A stretch of 30,297 nt of DNA from Sphingobium sp. (GTDB lineage: Bacteria; Pseudomonadota; Alphaproteobacteria; Sphingomonadales; Sphingomonadaceae): NCBI RefSeq assembly GCF_003248505.1, contig NZ_QFOA01000040.1:1-30297 (forward strand). Direction: 5' to 3'. The notes beneath the pieces are model-generated. The model was given only the letters and a program-made list of their open reading frames with translations. It was not told the DNA's origin and searched no databases. Positions within the stretch are counted from its first letter, which is position 1, and every line of letters starts with the position of its first letter. This document shows, one piece after another, positions 1 through 7,829 of this stretch. The position numbers and the translations under genes are program-made.

Positions 1-1802
1 TTCTGCGCCGCTTCGCGCATCGCGGCGCGACCGGTGATTTCGAACGCCAGCGCCGACGAGTCGACGTCATGATACGCACCGTCGTAGAGCAGGATTTCGA
101 AGTCGATGATCGGGAAGCCGATCAGCGAACCCGTGGCTGCCGTCTCGCGCATGCCCTTCTCGATCGCGGGAATATATTCCTTGGGAATATTGCCGCCCTT
201 GATCTCGTCCTTGAAGATGATGCCCGCGCCGCGCTCGCCCGGCGTCAGCTTCACCTTGATGCGGCCGAACTGGCCGGTGCCGCCCGACTGCTTCTTGTGG
301 GTGTAGTCGACGTCGACCGGCTTCTTCAGATATTCGCGATAGGCCACCTGCGGCGCACCGACGTTCGCCTCGACCTTGAACTCGCGCTTCATGCGGTCGA
401 CGAGGATTTCGAGGTGGAGTTCGCCCATGCCCTTGATGATGGTCTGGCCCGATTCGTGATCGGTCGACACGCGGAAGGACGGATCTTCGGCAGCCAGGCG
501 ATTGAGCGCAACACCCATTTTTTCCTGGTCGGCCTTGGTCTTGGGTTCCACCGACAATTCGATGACCGGCTCGGGGAATTCCATCCGCTCCAGAATGATC
601 GGCTGACGCTCGGCGCACAGCGTGTCACCCGTGGTGGTTTCCTTCATGCCCGCCAGCGCGACGATGTCGCCGGCATAGGCTGTGTCGATGTCCTCACGGC
701 TGTTCGCATGCATCAGCAGCATACGACCGACCTTTTCCTTCTTGTCCTTGACCGAGTTCAGATAGGTGCCCTTGGTCAGGGTGCCCGAATAAACGCGCAG
801 GAAGGTCAGCGAGCCCACGAACGGATCGTTCATGATCTTGAACGCGAGGCCAGAGAAAGGCGCATCGTCCGCCGTCGCGCGGCTGTCGGGCTCCTCGGTG
901 TCAGGGTTGATGCCCTGCACGTCGGGAATGTCGAGCGGCGAAGGCAGATAGTCGACGACCGCGTCGAGCAGAGGCTGCACGCCCTTGTTCTTGAACGCGG
1001 AGCCGCACAGCACCGGAACGAACGCCTGATTGAGCGTGCCCTTGCGGATCAGCTTCTTGAGCGTCGCAGTGTCGGGCTCGTTGCCTTCGAGATAGGCTTC
1101 CATAGCCTCGTCATCCTGCTCAACGGCAAGCTCGACCAGCTTTTCGCGATATTCGGCGGCCTTGTCGGCGAGATCGGCGGGGATTTCCTCATAGGTGAAC
1201 TCGGCACCCAGATTCTCGTCCTTCCAGATGATCGCACGGTTCTCGACCAGATCGACCAGACCCCTGAAATCGCTTTCCGCACCGATGGGCAGATAGAGGA
1301 CGGCGGGAGTCGCGCCCAGACGGTCGATGATCGTCTGCACGCAATAATAGAAGTTCGCGCCGGTGCGGTCGAGCTTGTTGATGAAGCACATCCGCGGCAC
1401 CTTGTACTTGTCCGCCTGGCGCCACACGGTTTCCGACTGCGGCTCCACACCCGCGACGCCGTCGAACGCAGCAACCGCGCCGTCGAGCACGCGCAACGAA
1501 CGCTCGACCTCGATGGTGAAGTCGACGTGACCGGGCGTGTCGATGATGTTCAGCCGATGCTCGGGACCCTTGCCCTCTTCAGCCTTCCACACGCAGGTCG
1601 TCGCAGCCGACGTGATTGTGATACCACGCTCCTGCTCCTGCTCCATCCAGTCCATGGTGGCGGCGCCGTCATGGACTTCGCCGATCTTGTAGGACTTGCC
1701 GGTGTAGTAAAGGATACGCTCGGTCGTGGTGGTCTTGCCGGCGTCGATATGGGCCATGATGCCGAAATTGCGATAGCGTTCGAGCGGATGGCTGCGGGCC
1801 AT
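1..1802 (-). CDS. fusA: Translation elongation factor G (partial, C-terminus outside window)
   Basis: EF-G is the ribosomal GTPase that drives tRNA-mRNA translocation and, with RRF, ribosome recycling. Read leftwards from ATG at 1802, the protein begins MARSHPLERYRNFGIMAHID and continues into the P-loop AHIDAGKTTTTE. The G3 motif DTPGHVDF and the G4 motif NKLD follow. About 600 codons are present against roughly 690-700 in the family, so most of domain V is beyond the left edge. The start is supported by a GGAGAAG Shine-Dalgarno a few bases upstream. It is the third gene of the str operon, 172 nt downstream of rpsG; tuf commonly follows but is not visible. Long open frames on the opposite strand are shadows caused by G/C-rich codon usage. 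Confidence 0.97.
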   Translation of the reverse strand, partial: MARSHPLERYRNFGIMAHIDAGKTTTTERILYYTGKSYKIGEVHDGAATMDWMEQEQERGITITSAATTCVWKAEEGKGPEHRLNIIDTPGHVDFTIEVERSLRVLDGAVAAFDGVAGVEPQSETVWRQADKYKVPRMCFINKLDRTGANFYYCVQTIIDRLGATPAVLYLPIGAESDFRGLVDLVENRAIIWKDENLGAEFTYEEIPADLADKAAEYREKLVELAVEQDDEAMEAYLEGNEPDTATLKKLIRKGTLNQAFVPVLCGSAFKNKGVQPLLDAVVDYLPSPLDIPDVQGINPDTEEPDSRATADDAPFSGLAFKIMNDPFVGSLTFLRVYSGTLTKGTYLNSVKDKKEKVGRMLLMHANSREDIDTAYAGDIVALAGMKETTTGDTLCAERQPIILERMEFPEPVIELSVEPKTKADQEKMGVALNRLAAEDPSFRVSTDHESGQTIIKGMGELHLEILVDRMKREFKVEANVGAPQVAYREYLKKPVDVDYTHKKQSGGTGQFGRIKVKLTPGERGAGIIFKDEIKGGNIPKEYIPAIEKGMRETAATGSLIGFPIIDFEILLYDGAYHDVDSSALAFEITGRAAMREAAQ

Positions 1803-1927
1803 GATGCTTCTCCGTTGCCGGCGCACCGGCGGTTGGGGATTCGTTTAGGATTTGCGCGTGGCCCTTAAACCAATCCGTCCGCCATGGGTAGCACCCCGGC
1901 GAACGGACCGATATTCAAAGCCTTTGC

Positions 1928-1959
1928 GGGAAGGCGAACATATAGGTGCCCGCCTTCCC
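1928..1959. repeat. Hairpin in the rpsG-fusA gap
   Basis: A perfect 9-bp inverted repeat (GGGAAGGCG at 1928-1936, CGCCTTCCC at 1951-1959) with a 14-nt loop lies between rpsG and fusA. On the plus strand it is followed by TTTTT, which resembles a terminator, but no plus-strand gene enters it. On the transcribed minus strand no T-tract follows, so it is more likely an RNA processing, stability or regulatory hairpin of the str mRNA. The structure is seen; its role is inferred. Confidence 0.5.
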
Positions 1960-1974
1960 TTTTTCTATCACAGG

Positions 1975-2445
1975 TTACCAGCGATAGTGCGAGAAGGCGC
2001 GGTTCGCTTCCGCCATGCGGTGCGTGTCTTCGCGCTTCTTGACCGCATTGCCGCGGTTGTTGGCGGCGTCCAGCAGTTCGCCCGACAGGCGTGCGGCCAT
2101 CGTGGTTTCGCTGCGATTGCGGGCAGCGGTGATCAGCCAGCGAATGGCCAACGCCTGCGCGCGTTCGGGACGCACCTCAACCGGAACCTGGTAGGTCGCA
2201 CCGCCGACACGGCGGCTGCGGACCTCGATGCCCGGCTTCACATTGTTCAGCGCATCGTGGAACATGCCGATCGGATCCTTCTTGGCGCGGGTCTCGACAG
2301 TTTCGAGGGCACCATAGACGATCGATTCGGCAACGGCCTTCTTGCCGTCCTGCATGATGCTGTTCATGAACTTCGACAGCACGATATCGCCGAACTTGGG
2401 ATCCGGCAGGATGACGCGCTTTTCGGGGCGACGACGACGTGACAT
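1975..2445 (-). CDS. rpsG: 30S ribosomal protein S7
   Basis: S7 is a primary 16S rRNA-binding protein that nucleates assembly of the 30S head. The 156-residue product starts MSRRRRPEKRVILPDPKFGD and has the usual bacterial length. The typical S7 stretches are visible, including the VGGATYQVPVEV and RALAIRWL-like segment (here QALAIRWLITAARNR) and the C-terminal HRMAEANRAFSHYRW. It starts only 18 nt after the rpsL stop and is surely co-transcribed with it. In E. coli, S7 represses the str operon by binding the rpsL-rpsG spacer; the gap here is too short for that structure. Confidence 0.98.
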   Translation of the reverse strand: MSRRRRPEKRVILPDPKFGDIVLSKFMNSIMQDGKKAVAESIVYGALETVETRAKKDPIGMFHDALNNVKPGIEVRSRRVGGATYQVPVEVRPERAQALAIRWLITAARNRSETTMAARLSGELLDAANNRGNAVKKREDTHRMAEANRAFSHYRW

Positions 2446-2463
2446 ATTTCTGGTCTCCCCTTC

Positions 2464-2835
2464 TTACTTCGGACGCTTCGCGCCGTACTTCGAACGGCTC
2501 TGCTTGCGGTCCTTGACGCCCTGGGTATCCAGAACGCCGCGCAGCACGTGGTAACGCACACCGGGAAGGTCGCGTACGCGGCCGCCACGGATCAGCACGA
2601 CCGAGTGCTCCTGAAGGTTGTGGCCTTCACCCGGGATATAGGTGATGACTTCGCGCTGGTTGACCAGGCGCACCTTCGCTACCTTGCGAAGTGCCGAGTT
2701 CGGCTTTTTCGGGGTCGTCGTGTAGACGCGAGTGCAAACGCCGCGCTTCTGCGGGTTAGCCTCCATGGCAGGGACCTTGGACTTGGTCTTCTGCAGTTCG
2801 CGGCCCTTGCGGACCAGCTGGTTGATCGTTGGCAT
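2464..2835 (-). CDS. rpsL: 30S ribosomal protein S12
   Basis: S12 sits at the decoding centre of the 30S subunit and affects accuracy; it is the classic streptomycin-resistance target. From ATG at 2835 the protein is 123 residues and starts MPTINQLVRKGRELQKTKSK, exactly the family N-terminus. The open frame extends further upstream to 2955, but the extra residues do not resemble S12 and are excluded. Conserved loops TTPKKPNSALRK and PGEGHNLQEHSVV carry lysines at the usual streptomycin-resistance positions, so no resistance substitution is evident at those lysines. It is the first gene of the str operon, with a leader of about 200 nt. Confidence 0.98.
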   Translation of the reverse strand: MPTINQLVRKGRELQKTKSKVPAMEANPQKRGVCTRVYTTTPKKPNSALRKVAKVRLVNQREVITYIPGEGHNLQEHSVVLIRGGRVRDLPGVRYHVLRGVLDTQGVKDRKQSRSKYGAKRPK

Positions 2836-3038
2836 GAAGCCCTTCACCTTCTCAGTTACTTTACCGGCATTCCCGCGTCCGTGCCGCCCGGCGGAGATTC
2901 CACCAAACAGCAAAGGCCCCGGTGGGCATGACGCCCCCTGGAGCCGCAAGAGCACCCGGCAATGTTCAGCTCTAATGTCGCTCAGCTGATAGTCGCGAGG
3001 AGACGAGTCTTCGCACGGCAGGCCGCTGGGCAGCCGCG

Positions 3039-3067
3039 CCTATAGCGATGCACGCCGAAAGGGTCAA
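3039..3067 (-). promoter_or_regulatory. Putative sigma70 promoter of the str operon
   Basis: On the minus strand TTGACC (3067-3062) and TATAGG (3044-3039) are separated by exactly 17 nt, a good match to the -35/-10 consensus. Transcription would start near 3032 and give a leader of about 200 nt before the rpsL ATG at 2835. This is the best promoter-like match I found in the 295-nt gap between rpsL and the GGDEF-EAL gene; the rest of that gap holds nothing else I can name. Confidence 0.6.
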
Positions 3068-3130
3068 CCCGCCCCCGCCTTACGCACGGCGAGGCCGTGG
3101 TTAGGGAAATCGTAACCGCAAATTCCTAAT

Positions 3131-5449
3131 TTGGCCGCCCAGCAACCCGGACCCGATGTGACAAATATTTCTCCCTTTACCGGCGAGTTCCGCAACCATG
3201 GGCAGGAGGCGACATTTCAGGCCGACCGGCTGGCCGACTCATGTCGCCATGCGCGCTGGATGTTCATTCTGTCCGTGTTGCTCAACGCGTTATGTTTGGT
3301 GAGCGACTGGCGCTTTGCGGGAACGCCGCATTTCTGGGTCGCGGTGCCCGCGCGCCTTGTCGTCATACTCTGGTCGCTCGGGTGCCTGTCTTTGATCGGC
3401 CAGGTGAAGACGTTCCCCGCGCTCGTACGGCTTTGCACCGTCTGGCAGATCGTGACCGCGCTCGGCATCGCCTTCCTTGTCAGTTCGCGCAGCGACATCG
3501 CGATCTTCGTGCTCGTCATGCTTCCGCTCGTCTTCTACCTCGTGGTGCCGACGAATTTCATGGGCAATGCCGGCGGCGGCCTTGCCTGCGCGCTTGTCCT
3601 GCTGACGGGCTATGCCGCACCCGCTCCCCACTCCCCCACGCTCCCAGGCATGGCGATTGCGATCCTCATCCTCCACTGCGGCATGTGCATGGCGGTGGTG
3701 CGCAACAACCGCCTGCAACGACAGACCTGGTCTTCCGGCCACAAGGCGCACGAGGCGCAGGCCGCCCTCGCGGACAGCTACGACACGCTCGAACGCATGT
3801 TCATGGCGGTGCCGGTGCCGCTTCTCGTGACGCGCGGCGACGGCAGCATCGTCCGCCAGAACCGGGCGGCGCAGGATGCGTATGGCGGCGGTGAAGCGGC
3901 CCCCCTCACCCATGCGGACAGCTGCTATGTCGACCCCGCCGAGCGCAGCGCGCTTGTCCACCATCTGCTGCGAGAAGAGGCGGTCGACAATTTCGAGTGC
4001 CGCCTGCGGCGCGGCGACGGCGCAATCCGCAATGCGATGCTGTCATCGCGCCCGGTCGTGGTCGACGGCGAAACCTGCTTCATGACGAGCGTCGTGGACA
4101 TCACCGACCGAAAGGCCGCCGAGCGTCATCTCGAACGGTTGGCCATGACGGACGCGCTCACCGGCCTTGCCAACCGCGCCCACTATTTAAAGGCGCTGGA
4201 CGAAGCGACGCAACGACCCAGCGGGGAGAACCGCCAAGCCGCTCACGCCGCCGTACTCCTTATCGACCTCGACGAGTTCAAACGCGTGAACGACACGGCA
4301 GGGCATGATGCAGGCGACGCGTTGCTTTGCGCCGTGGCGAGACGACTGCGCGAAGCCCTGCGGCCCGGCGACCTCATCGCGCGGATGGGGGGCGACGAGT
4401 TCGCGGTCTTGCTCAATCGCCTTCCGAACGTGCGGGTGCTCGACATGCTGCTCGCGCGCATTACCGACCATCTCCACGCCCCCTTCGCGTATCAGGGGCG
4501 ACCCATCGACTGCCGTGCCAGCATCGGCGTGGCGATGTTTCCCGATCATGGCCGCGACAGCGCGTCGCTCGTCAAACATGCCGACATCGCGCTTTATCAT
4601 GCCAAGGCCAGCGGGCGCGGGCGCGCCACCCTCTTCGGGCCGGAACTGCTGACCAACTGGCAGAGCGAGGTGGCGATGCTGGGACGGGCGCGCGACATTC
4701 TGTCGCACGATGGCGGCTGCGCTTGGTATCAGCCGAAGGTCGCGCTCGACAGCGGCATCATCGTCGGGTTCGAGGCACTGTTCCGCTGCCCTACAGAGGA
4801 TGGGGGCCTTATCATGCCGGGCGACATCGCCGCCGCCTTCGAACATCCCGAACTGGGGCCGGCGATCACCGACCGGATGATCCGCAACATCGTGCGGGAT
4901 TGCGCCCACTGGCGCGCGAGCGGGCTGGATTTCGGACATGTCGCGATCAATCTGTCGGGTGCGGACCTGGATGACGAGGCCTTTCACGATCGCCTGCTCG
5001 ATAATTTGGGCGATGCGGGCCTGCCCCCATCGGCCATCGAACTTGAGGTAACCGAATCGGTCTTTCTGGGCCGCAATGCCGACCGTGTGGCGCGCACGCT
5101 GCGCCGCCTGAGCGGACAGGGGATCGCCATCGCCCTGGACGATTTCGGCACCGGCTATGCCTCGCTCTCCCATCTCAAACAGTTTCCGATCGACGTCATT
5201 AAAATCGACCGGCAGTTCGTCCACGATCTCGAAACCGATCCGGACGACGCCGCCATCGTGCGGGCGGTGCTGAACCTTGCCTACAGCCTCGGCATCCGGA
5301 CGGTTGCCGAAGGCGTCGAAACACAGCAGCAAGTGGATTATCTGCGCGCGGGCGGTTGCCATTTGGGCCAGGGTTTCCATTTCAGCCCGGCCATTTCACC
5401 CGCCGCCGCCGAAACCATGCTGCGCGCCGCCCAAACGATCCGCCGTTAA
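3131..5449 (+). CDS. Membrane-bound PAS-GGDEF-EAL cyclic-di-GMP signalling protein
   Basis: This is a hybrid cyclic-di-GMP synthase/phosphodiesterase. About residues 42-195 form a membrane sensor of roughly five hydrophobic segments, followed by a PAS-like segment (about 210-320). The GGDEF domain has an intact GGDEF signature at 420-424 and an RxxD inhibitory site (RPGD, 411-414) the canonical five residues upstream. The EAL domain has EAL at 548-550, a DDFGTGYASLSHL loop and a late ETQQQVDYLR segment. Both catalytic signatures look intact, so activity could go either way. The start is uncertain: TTG at 3131 and GTG at 3158 are both in frame without a clear Shine-Dalgarno, and the first in-frame ATG lies at about residue 44. 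The gene stands alone; I cannot name its input signal. Confidence 0.93.
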   Translation: MAAQQPGPDVTNISPFTGEFRNHGQEATFQADRLADSCRHARWMFILSVLLNALCLVSDWRFAGTPHFWVAVPARLVVILWSLGCLSLIGQVKTFPALVRLCTVWQIVTALGIAFLVSSRSDIAIFVLVMLPLVFYLVVPTNFMGNAGGGLACALVLLTGYAAPAPHSPTLPGMAIAILILHCGMCMAVVRNNRLQRQTWSSGHKAHEAQAALADSYDTLERMFMAVPVPLLVTRGDGSIVRQNRAAQDAYGGGEAAPLTHADSCYVDPAERSALVHHLLREEAVDNFECRLRRGDGAIRNAMLSSRPVVVDGETCFMTSVVDITDRKAAERHLERLAMTDALTGLANRAHYLKALDEATQRPSGENRQAAHAAVLLIDLDEFKRVNDTAGHDAGDALLCAVARRLREALRPGDLIARMGGDEFAVLLNRLPNVRVLDMLLARITDHLHAPFAYQGRPIDCRASIGVAMFPDHGRDSASLVKHADIALYHAKASGRGRATLFGPELLTNWQSEVAMLGRARDILSHDGGCAWYQPKVALDSGIIVGFEALFRCPTEDGGLIMPGDIAAAFEHPELGPAITDRMIRNIVRDCAHWRASGLDFGHVAINLSGADLDDEAFHDRLLDNLGDAGLPPSAIELEVTESVFLGRNADRVARTLRRLSGQGIAIALDDFGTGYASLSHLKQFPIDVIKIDRQFVHDLETDPDDAAIVRAVLNLAYSLGIRTVAEGVETQQQVDYLRAGGCHLGQGFHFSPAISPAAAETMLRAAQTIRR

Positions 5450-5596
5450 CGCCCACACTGCCGCACAAGCGGCAAACCATCGGCGTCACCGATCGTTCCA
5501 GCGCATAGCCTGCCCGGTTCGTCATGAGCGGATTCGCCTTCCTTTCTGCCTTTCGTTAGCGGCCCGACTCGTTCTTTCACGAGCCATGGACCTGCA

Positions 5597-6769
5597 TTGC
5601 CTCAAAACCAAAAGTTCGGGATCGCGCCGTTGCGCCAACGCCTTCGCACCCTCTTCCCCGACCGCCACATCACCATCGGTTCGACCGACCGGACGCGTAC
5701 GTTCCGCCTGTCGCCGCGCACGCAGATGCTTGGGCTGGCCGTCGCCGCAGCGGCACTCGCAGGCGGCAGCGCCGCGGCCTTGTCGGCGGGCGCGGACATG
5801 GCGCGGCAGCGGTCCACTATCGAGCGGCGTGGCCGCTCCGTATCGGCTGCCGCGAACCGGCTCGCCCAGGACCGCCGGTCGGTGGAAAGCCTTGCACGGC
5901 GACTGGAGGAGCGACAGAATTTCATGGACGACCTCTATCGCACTCATTTCGGCGGGCAGGCGGACGGCGACGCCGATCTGATCGGCGACGACAGGAACGT
6001 GGGCAAAGGCGTCAAGGGCAAAGCAGAGAATATCGGCCTGACTTCCGACGCCGCTCCCCTGCTGCGGCTAGAGCAACGTCAACAGCGCTTCGCCCTTGCC
6101 CTGACCCGCGCCGTCGAACGCCGCGCGGACAAGGCCGCCGCCGCCATCCGCAGCTTCGGCCTCAATCCCGACCGTCTCGCTCGCGCCGCCGCGCGGGCGC
6201 AAGGCGGTCCCTTCGTGCCCTGGACGGGCGACAAGGGGGCAATGACGGGTGAACTGGAACAACTGGCCGACGCGATGACCCGGATGGAATTTCTGGAACG
6301 CAGCCTGCTGGCGATCCCCTCGGGCAAACCCACCGCAACACCGATGCTGAGCAGTTCATACGGTTACCGCCGCGATCCGTTCAACGGCCACGCCGCCTTT
6401 CACGCCGGACTGGACTTTCCCGGCCGCTATGGCCAGTCCATCAATGCGGCGGCGGGCGGCACGATCAGCTTTGTCGGCCAGCGGCACGGCTATGGCAAGG
6501 TCGTGGAAATCACGCACGGCAATGGCTTATTGACCCGCTACGCCCATCTTTCCGGTTTTACGGCAAAGGTCGGTCAAAATGTCGCGCGCGGCGACACGAT
6601 CGGGCGCATGGGATCGACCGGGCGCTCGACCGGCACGCATCTCCACTTCGAGGTGCGTCTGAACGACCGGCCTATCAATCCACGCCGTTTTCTCGACGCG
6701 CGCGGCGATGTGGCCCAGGCACAGCGGCTGGCGAAGGCGCGCGTGGCGGAAGTGGGGCGGCAGGGCTGA
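5597..6769 (+). CDS. M23 family (LytM-type) murein metalloendopeptidase
   Basis: M23 peptidases cut peptide cross-links in peptidoglycan, or act as regulators when degenerate. A signal anchor lies at about residues 43-63, followed by an Ala/Arg/Glu-rich, probably coiled-coil region, so the enzyme should face the periplasm. The catalytic domain is C-terminal: zinc ligands H269 and D273 in HAGLD, then HLHFEV at 348-353 supplying the catalytic and third zinc-binding histidines. All ligands are present, so it should be active. The chosen TTG start (MPQNQKFGIAPLRQRLRTL) keeps an N-terminus that resembles sphingomonad homologues as I remember them. No ATG precedes the anchor in frame; Met44 is the alternative. 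It converges with an L,D-transpeptidase-like gene 24 nt downstream. Confidence 0.92.
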   Translation: MPQNQKFGIAPLRQRLRTLFPDRHITIGSTDRTRTFRLSPRTQMLGLAVAAAALAGGSAAALSAGADMARQRSTIERRGRSVSAAANRLAQDRRSVESLARRLEERQNFMDDLYRTHFGGQADGDADLIGDDRNVGKGVKGKAENIGLTSDAAPLLRLEQRQQRFALALTRAVERRADKAAAAIRSFGLNPDRLARAAARAQGGPFVPWTGDKGAMTGELEQLADAMTRMEFLERSLLAIPSGKPTATPMLSSSYGYRRDPFNGHAAFHAGLDFPGRYGQSINAAAGGTISFVGQRHGYGKVVEITHGNGLLTRYAHLSGFTAKVGQNVARGDTIGRMGSTGRSTGTHLHFEVRLNDRPINPRRFLDARGDVAQAQRLAKARVAEVGRQG

Positions 6770-6793
6770 CCGCCCCGCTCGCCGGACGCAGGA

Positions 6794-7459
6794 TCAGCCG
6801 TTGCCGACCTTGTCGGCGTAGAGCATCCGCCCCGGCCCCATCATTCCCAGCACCTGCGGCACCAGATGCGGCGCTACCGCAAAGCAGCCCTCCGAACGAC
6901 CGCACTTGCCCCACGCGGCGACATGGTCCTCACTCACATAGTCGGCCCCATGCACGACGATGGCCCGCGCCTCGGCATTGTCGTTCTGCGGGTCGAGGCC
7001 GAGCAGGCGCATCGAGCGGCCATGCTGTCCGAAATACATGTCGCCGGTCTTGAATGCGCCTTGGCTGCTTGCCAGCGAATTGGGTTCATTGGAAAAACTG
7101 TGCAGCCAGCCGGAATGCCCCGGATCGGACCCGCGCCCATGCGACACCAGATAGCTGCTGCTTTGCCCGCCGATCAGGTCGACGATGTGCATCCGCGTAT
7201 CGCGCGACGGTGCGTCGAAATCCACGATCGCGATGCGGTCACGAAGCGTGAAGTGATGGGAGTGATTGTCGAGCGCCGCCTTCGCCCGCTCCAACAGCGG
7301 TGCGTAGGGCATGGCGGCCACCGCCTTGGGGGTGGCCGGAACCGGAGCGGGCATGGCCGGTTTGGGGAAAGAGGGCAGAGCGGCCCGCCCCATGCTGTCC
7401 GACAAAAACGAAAAGGCGAGCCCGCTCAGGGCGAACTTCGTAAAATTGCGGCGATCCAT
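6794..7459 (-). CDS. Exported murein L,D-transpeptidase-like protein (YkuD_2 type)
   Basis: The 221-residue product looks like the L,D-transpeptidase catalytic domain family typified by YkuD_2. These are cysteine enzymes or relatives acting on murein peptides. The N-terminus MDRRNFTKFALSGLAFSFL carries a twin arginine before a hydrophobic stretch, so it may be exported by Tat. The catalytic region is visible as GRSEGCFAVAPH, with the nucleophile at about C192 and the usual upstream HGADYVSEDH segment. A proline/alanine-rich linker (about residues 30-50) follows the signal. It lies 52 nt downstream of a lipoprotein gene on the same strand and may be read through from it. Assignment rests on motif and length. 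Confidence 0.85.
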   Translation of the reverse strand: MDRRNFTKFALSGLAFSFLSDSMGRAALPSFPKPAMPAPVPATPKAVAAMPYAPLLERAKAALDNHSHHFTLRDRIAIVDFDAPSRDTRMHIVDLIGGQSSSYLVSHGRGSDPGHSGWLHSFSNEPNSLASSQGAFKTGDMYFGQHGRSMRLLGLDPQNDNAEARAIVVHGADYVSEDHVAAWGKCGRSEGCFAVAPHLVPQVLGMMGPGRMLYADKVGNG

Positions 7460-7483
7460 GACCGCCGTATAGCAAATGCAGAG

Positions 7484-7501
7484 CCCGGATTGAAGTCCGG
7501 G
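7484..7501 (-). terminator. Weak hairpin between lipoprotein and YkuD_2 genes
   Basis: CCCGGA (7484-7489) and TCCGGG (7496-7501) form a perfect 6-bp stem with a 6-nt loop, just after the lipoprotein stop in the minus direction. No proper T-run follows, so termination would be partial at best. Confidence 0.25.
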
Positions 7502-7511
7502 ACGCTGCCTC

Positions 7512-7823
7512 CTACTCGTCGGTCTTGCTCGATTCGTCGGCAGGCTGGCTCTGCTCGCCGCCTTCGGGGAGGCGAGCGGTCATTCCGGTCGCTTCGGCAT
7601 CGTCCTGGATCTGCTGCTTTTCCGACACCGATGGCGGCGGCGCTACCGGAGTCGCCACCGCATTGTTCTGCGGTTCGGGAAGCGGCGCTTCGGGTTCGTC
7701 GACGATGACATTCTCGACCGGCGGTTCGACCATGTTGTTGGATGCAGGCGCCTGCTCTTCCTTCTTGCCGCAGGCGGCAAGGATCAGCGTACCGGCAAGG
7801 GCGATAAGGGCGATTTTGCGCAT
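7512..7823 (-). CDS. Small acidic lipoprotein
   Basis: This is a 103-residue secreted lipoprotein of unknown function. The signal peptide MRKIALIALAGTLILAAC ends in a lipobox LAAC, giving a lipidated Cys18. The mature part (GKKEEQAP...) is low-complexity and rich in Pro, Glu, Asp and Val, and looks disordered. It starts only 6 nt after the stop of the YcbB-type L,D-transpeptidase gene, so the two are translationally linked. A role tied to the cell envelope is an inference from that position alone. I recognise no domain. Confidence 0.8.
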   Translation of the reverse strand: MRKIALIALAGTLILAACGKKEEQAPASNNMVEPPVENVIVDEPEAPLPEPQNNAVATPVAPPPSVSEKQQIQDDAEATGMTARLPEGGEQSQPADESSKTDE

Positions 7824-7829
7824 GGAACG

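Noticed and set aside
69..1868. Plus-strand open frame of about 599 codons
   Set aside because: It is antisense to fusA, whose protein is unmistakable. The frame is kept open by G/C-rich third positions and shows no family signature.
4187..5380. Minus-strand open frame of about 397 codons
   Set aside because: It is antisense to the GGDEF-EAL domains, where the plus-strand motifs are clear.
5459..5474. Hairpin TGCCGC-ACAA-GCGGCA after the GGDEF-EAL gene
   Set aside because: Only 6 bp and no T-run follows, so it is not called a terminator.
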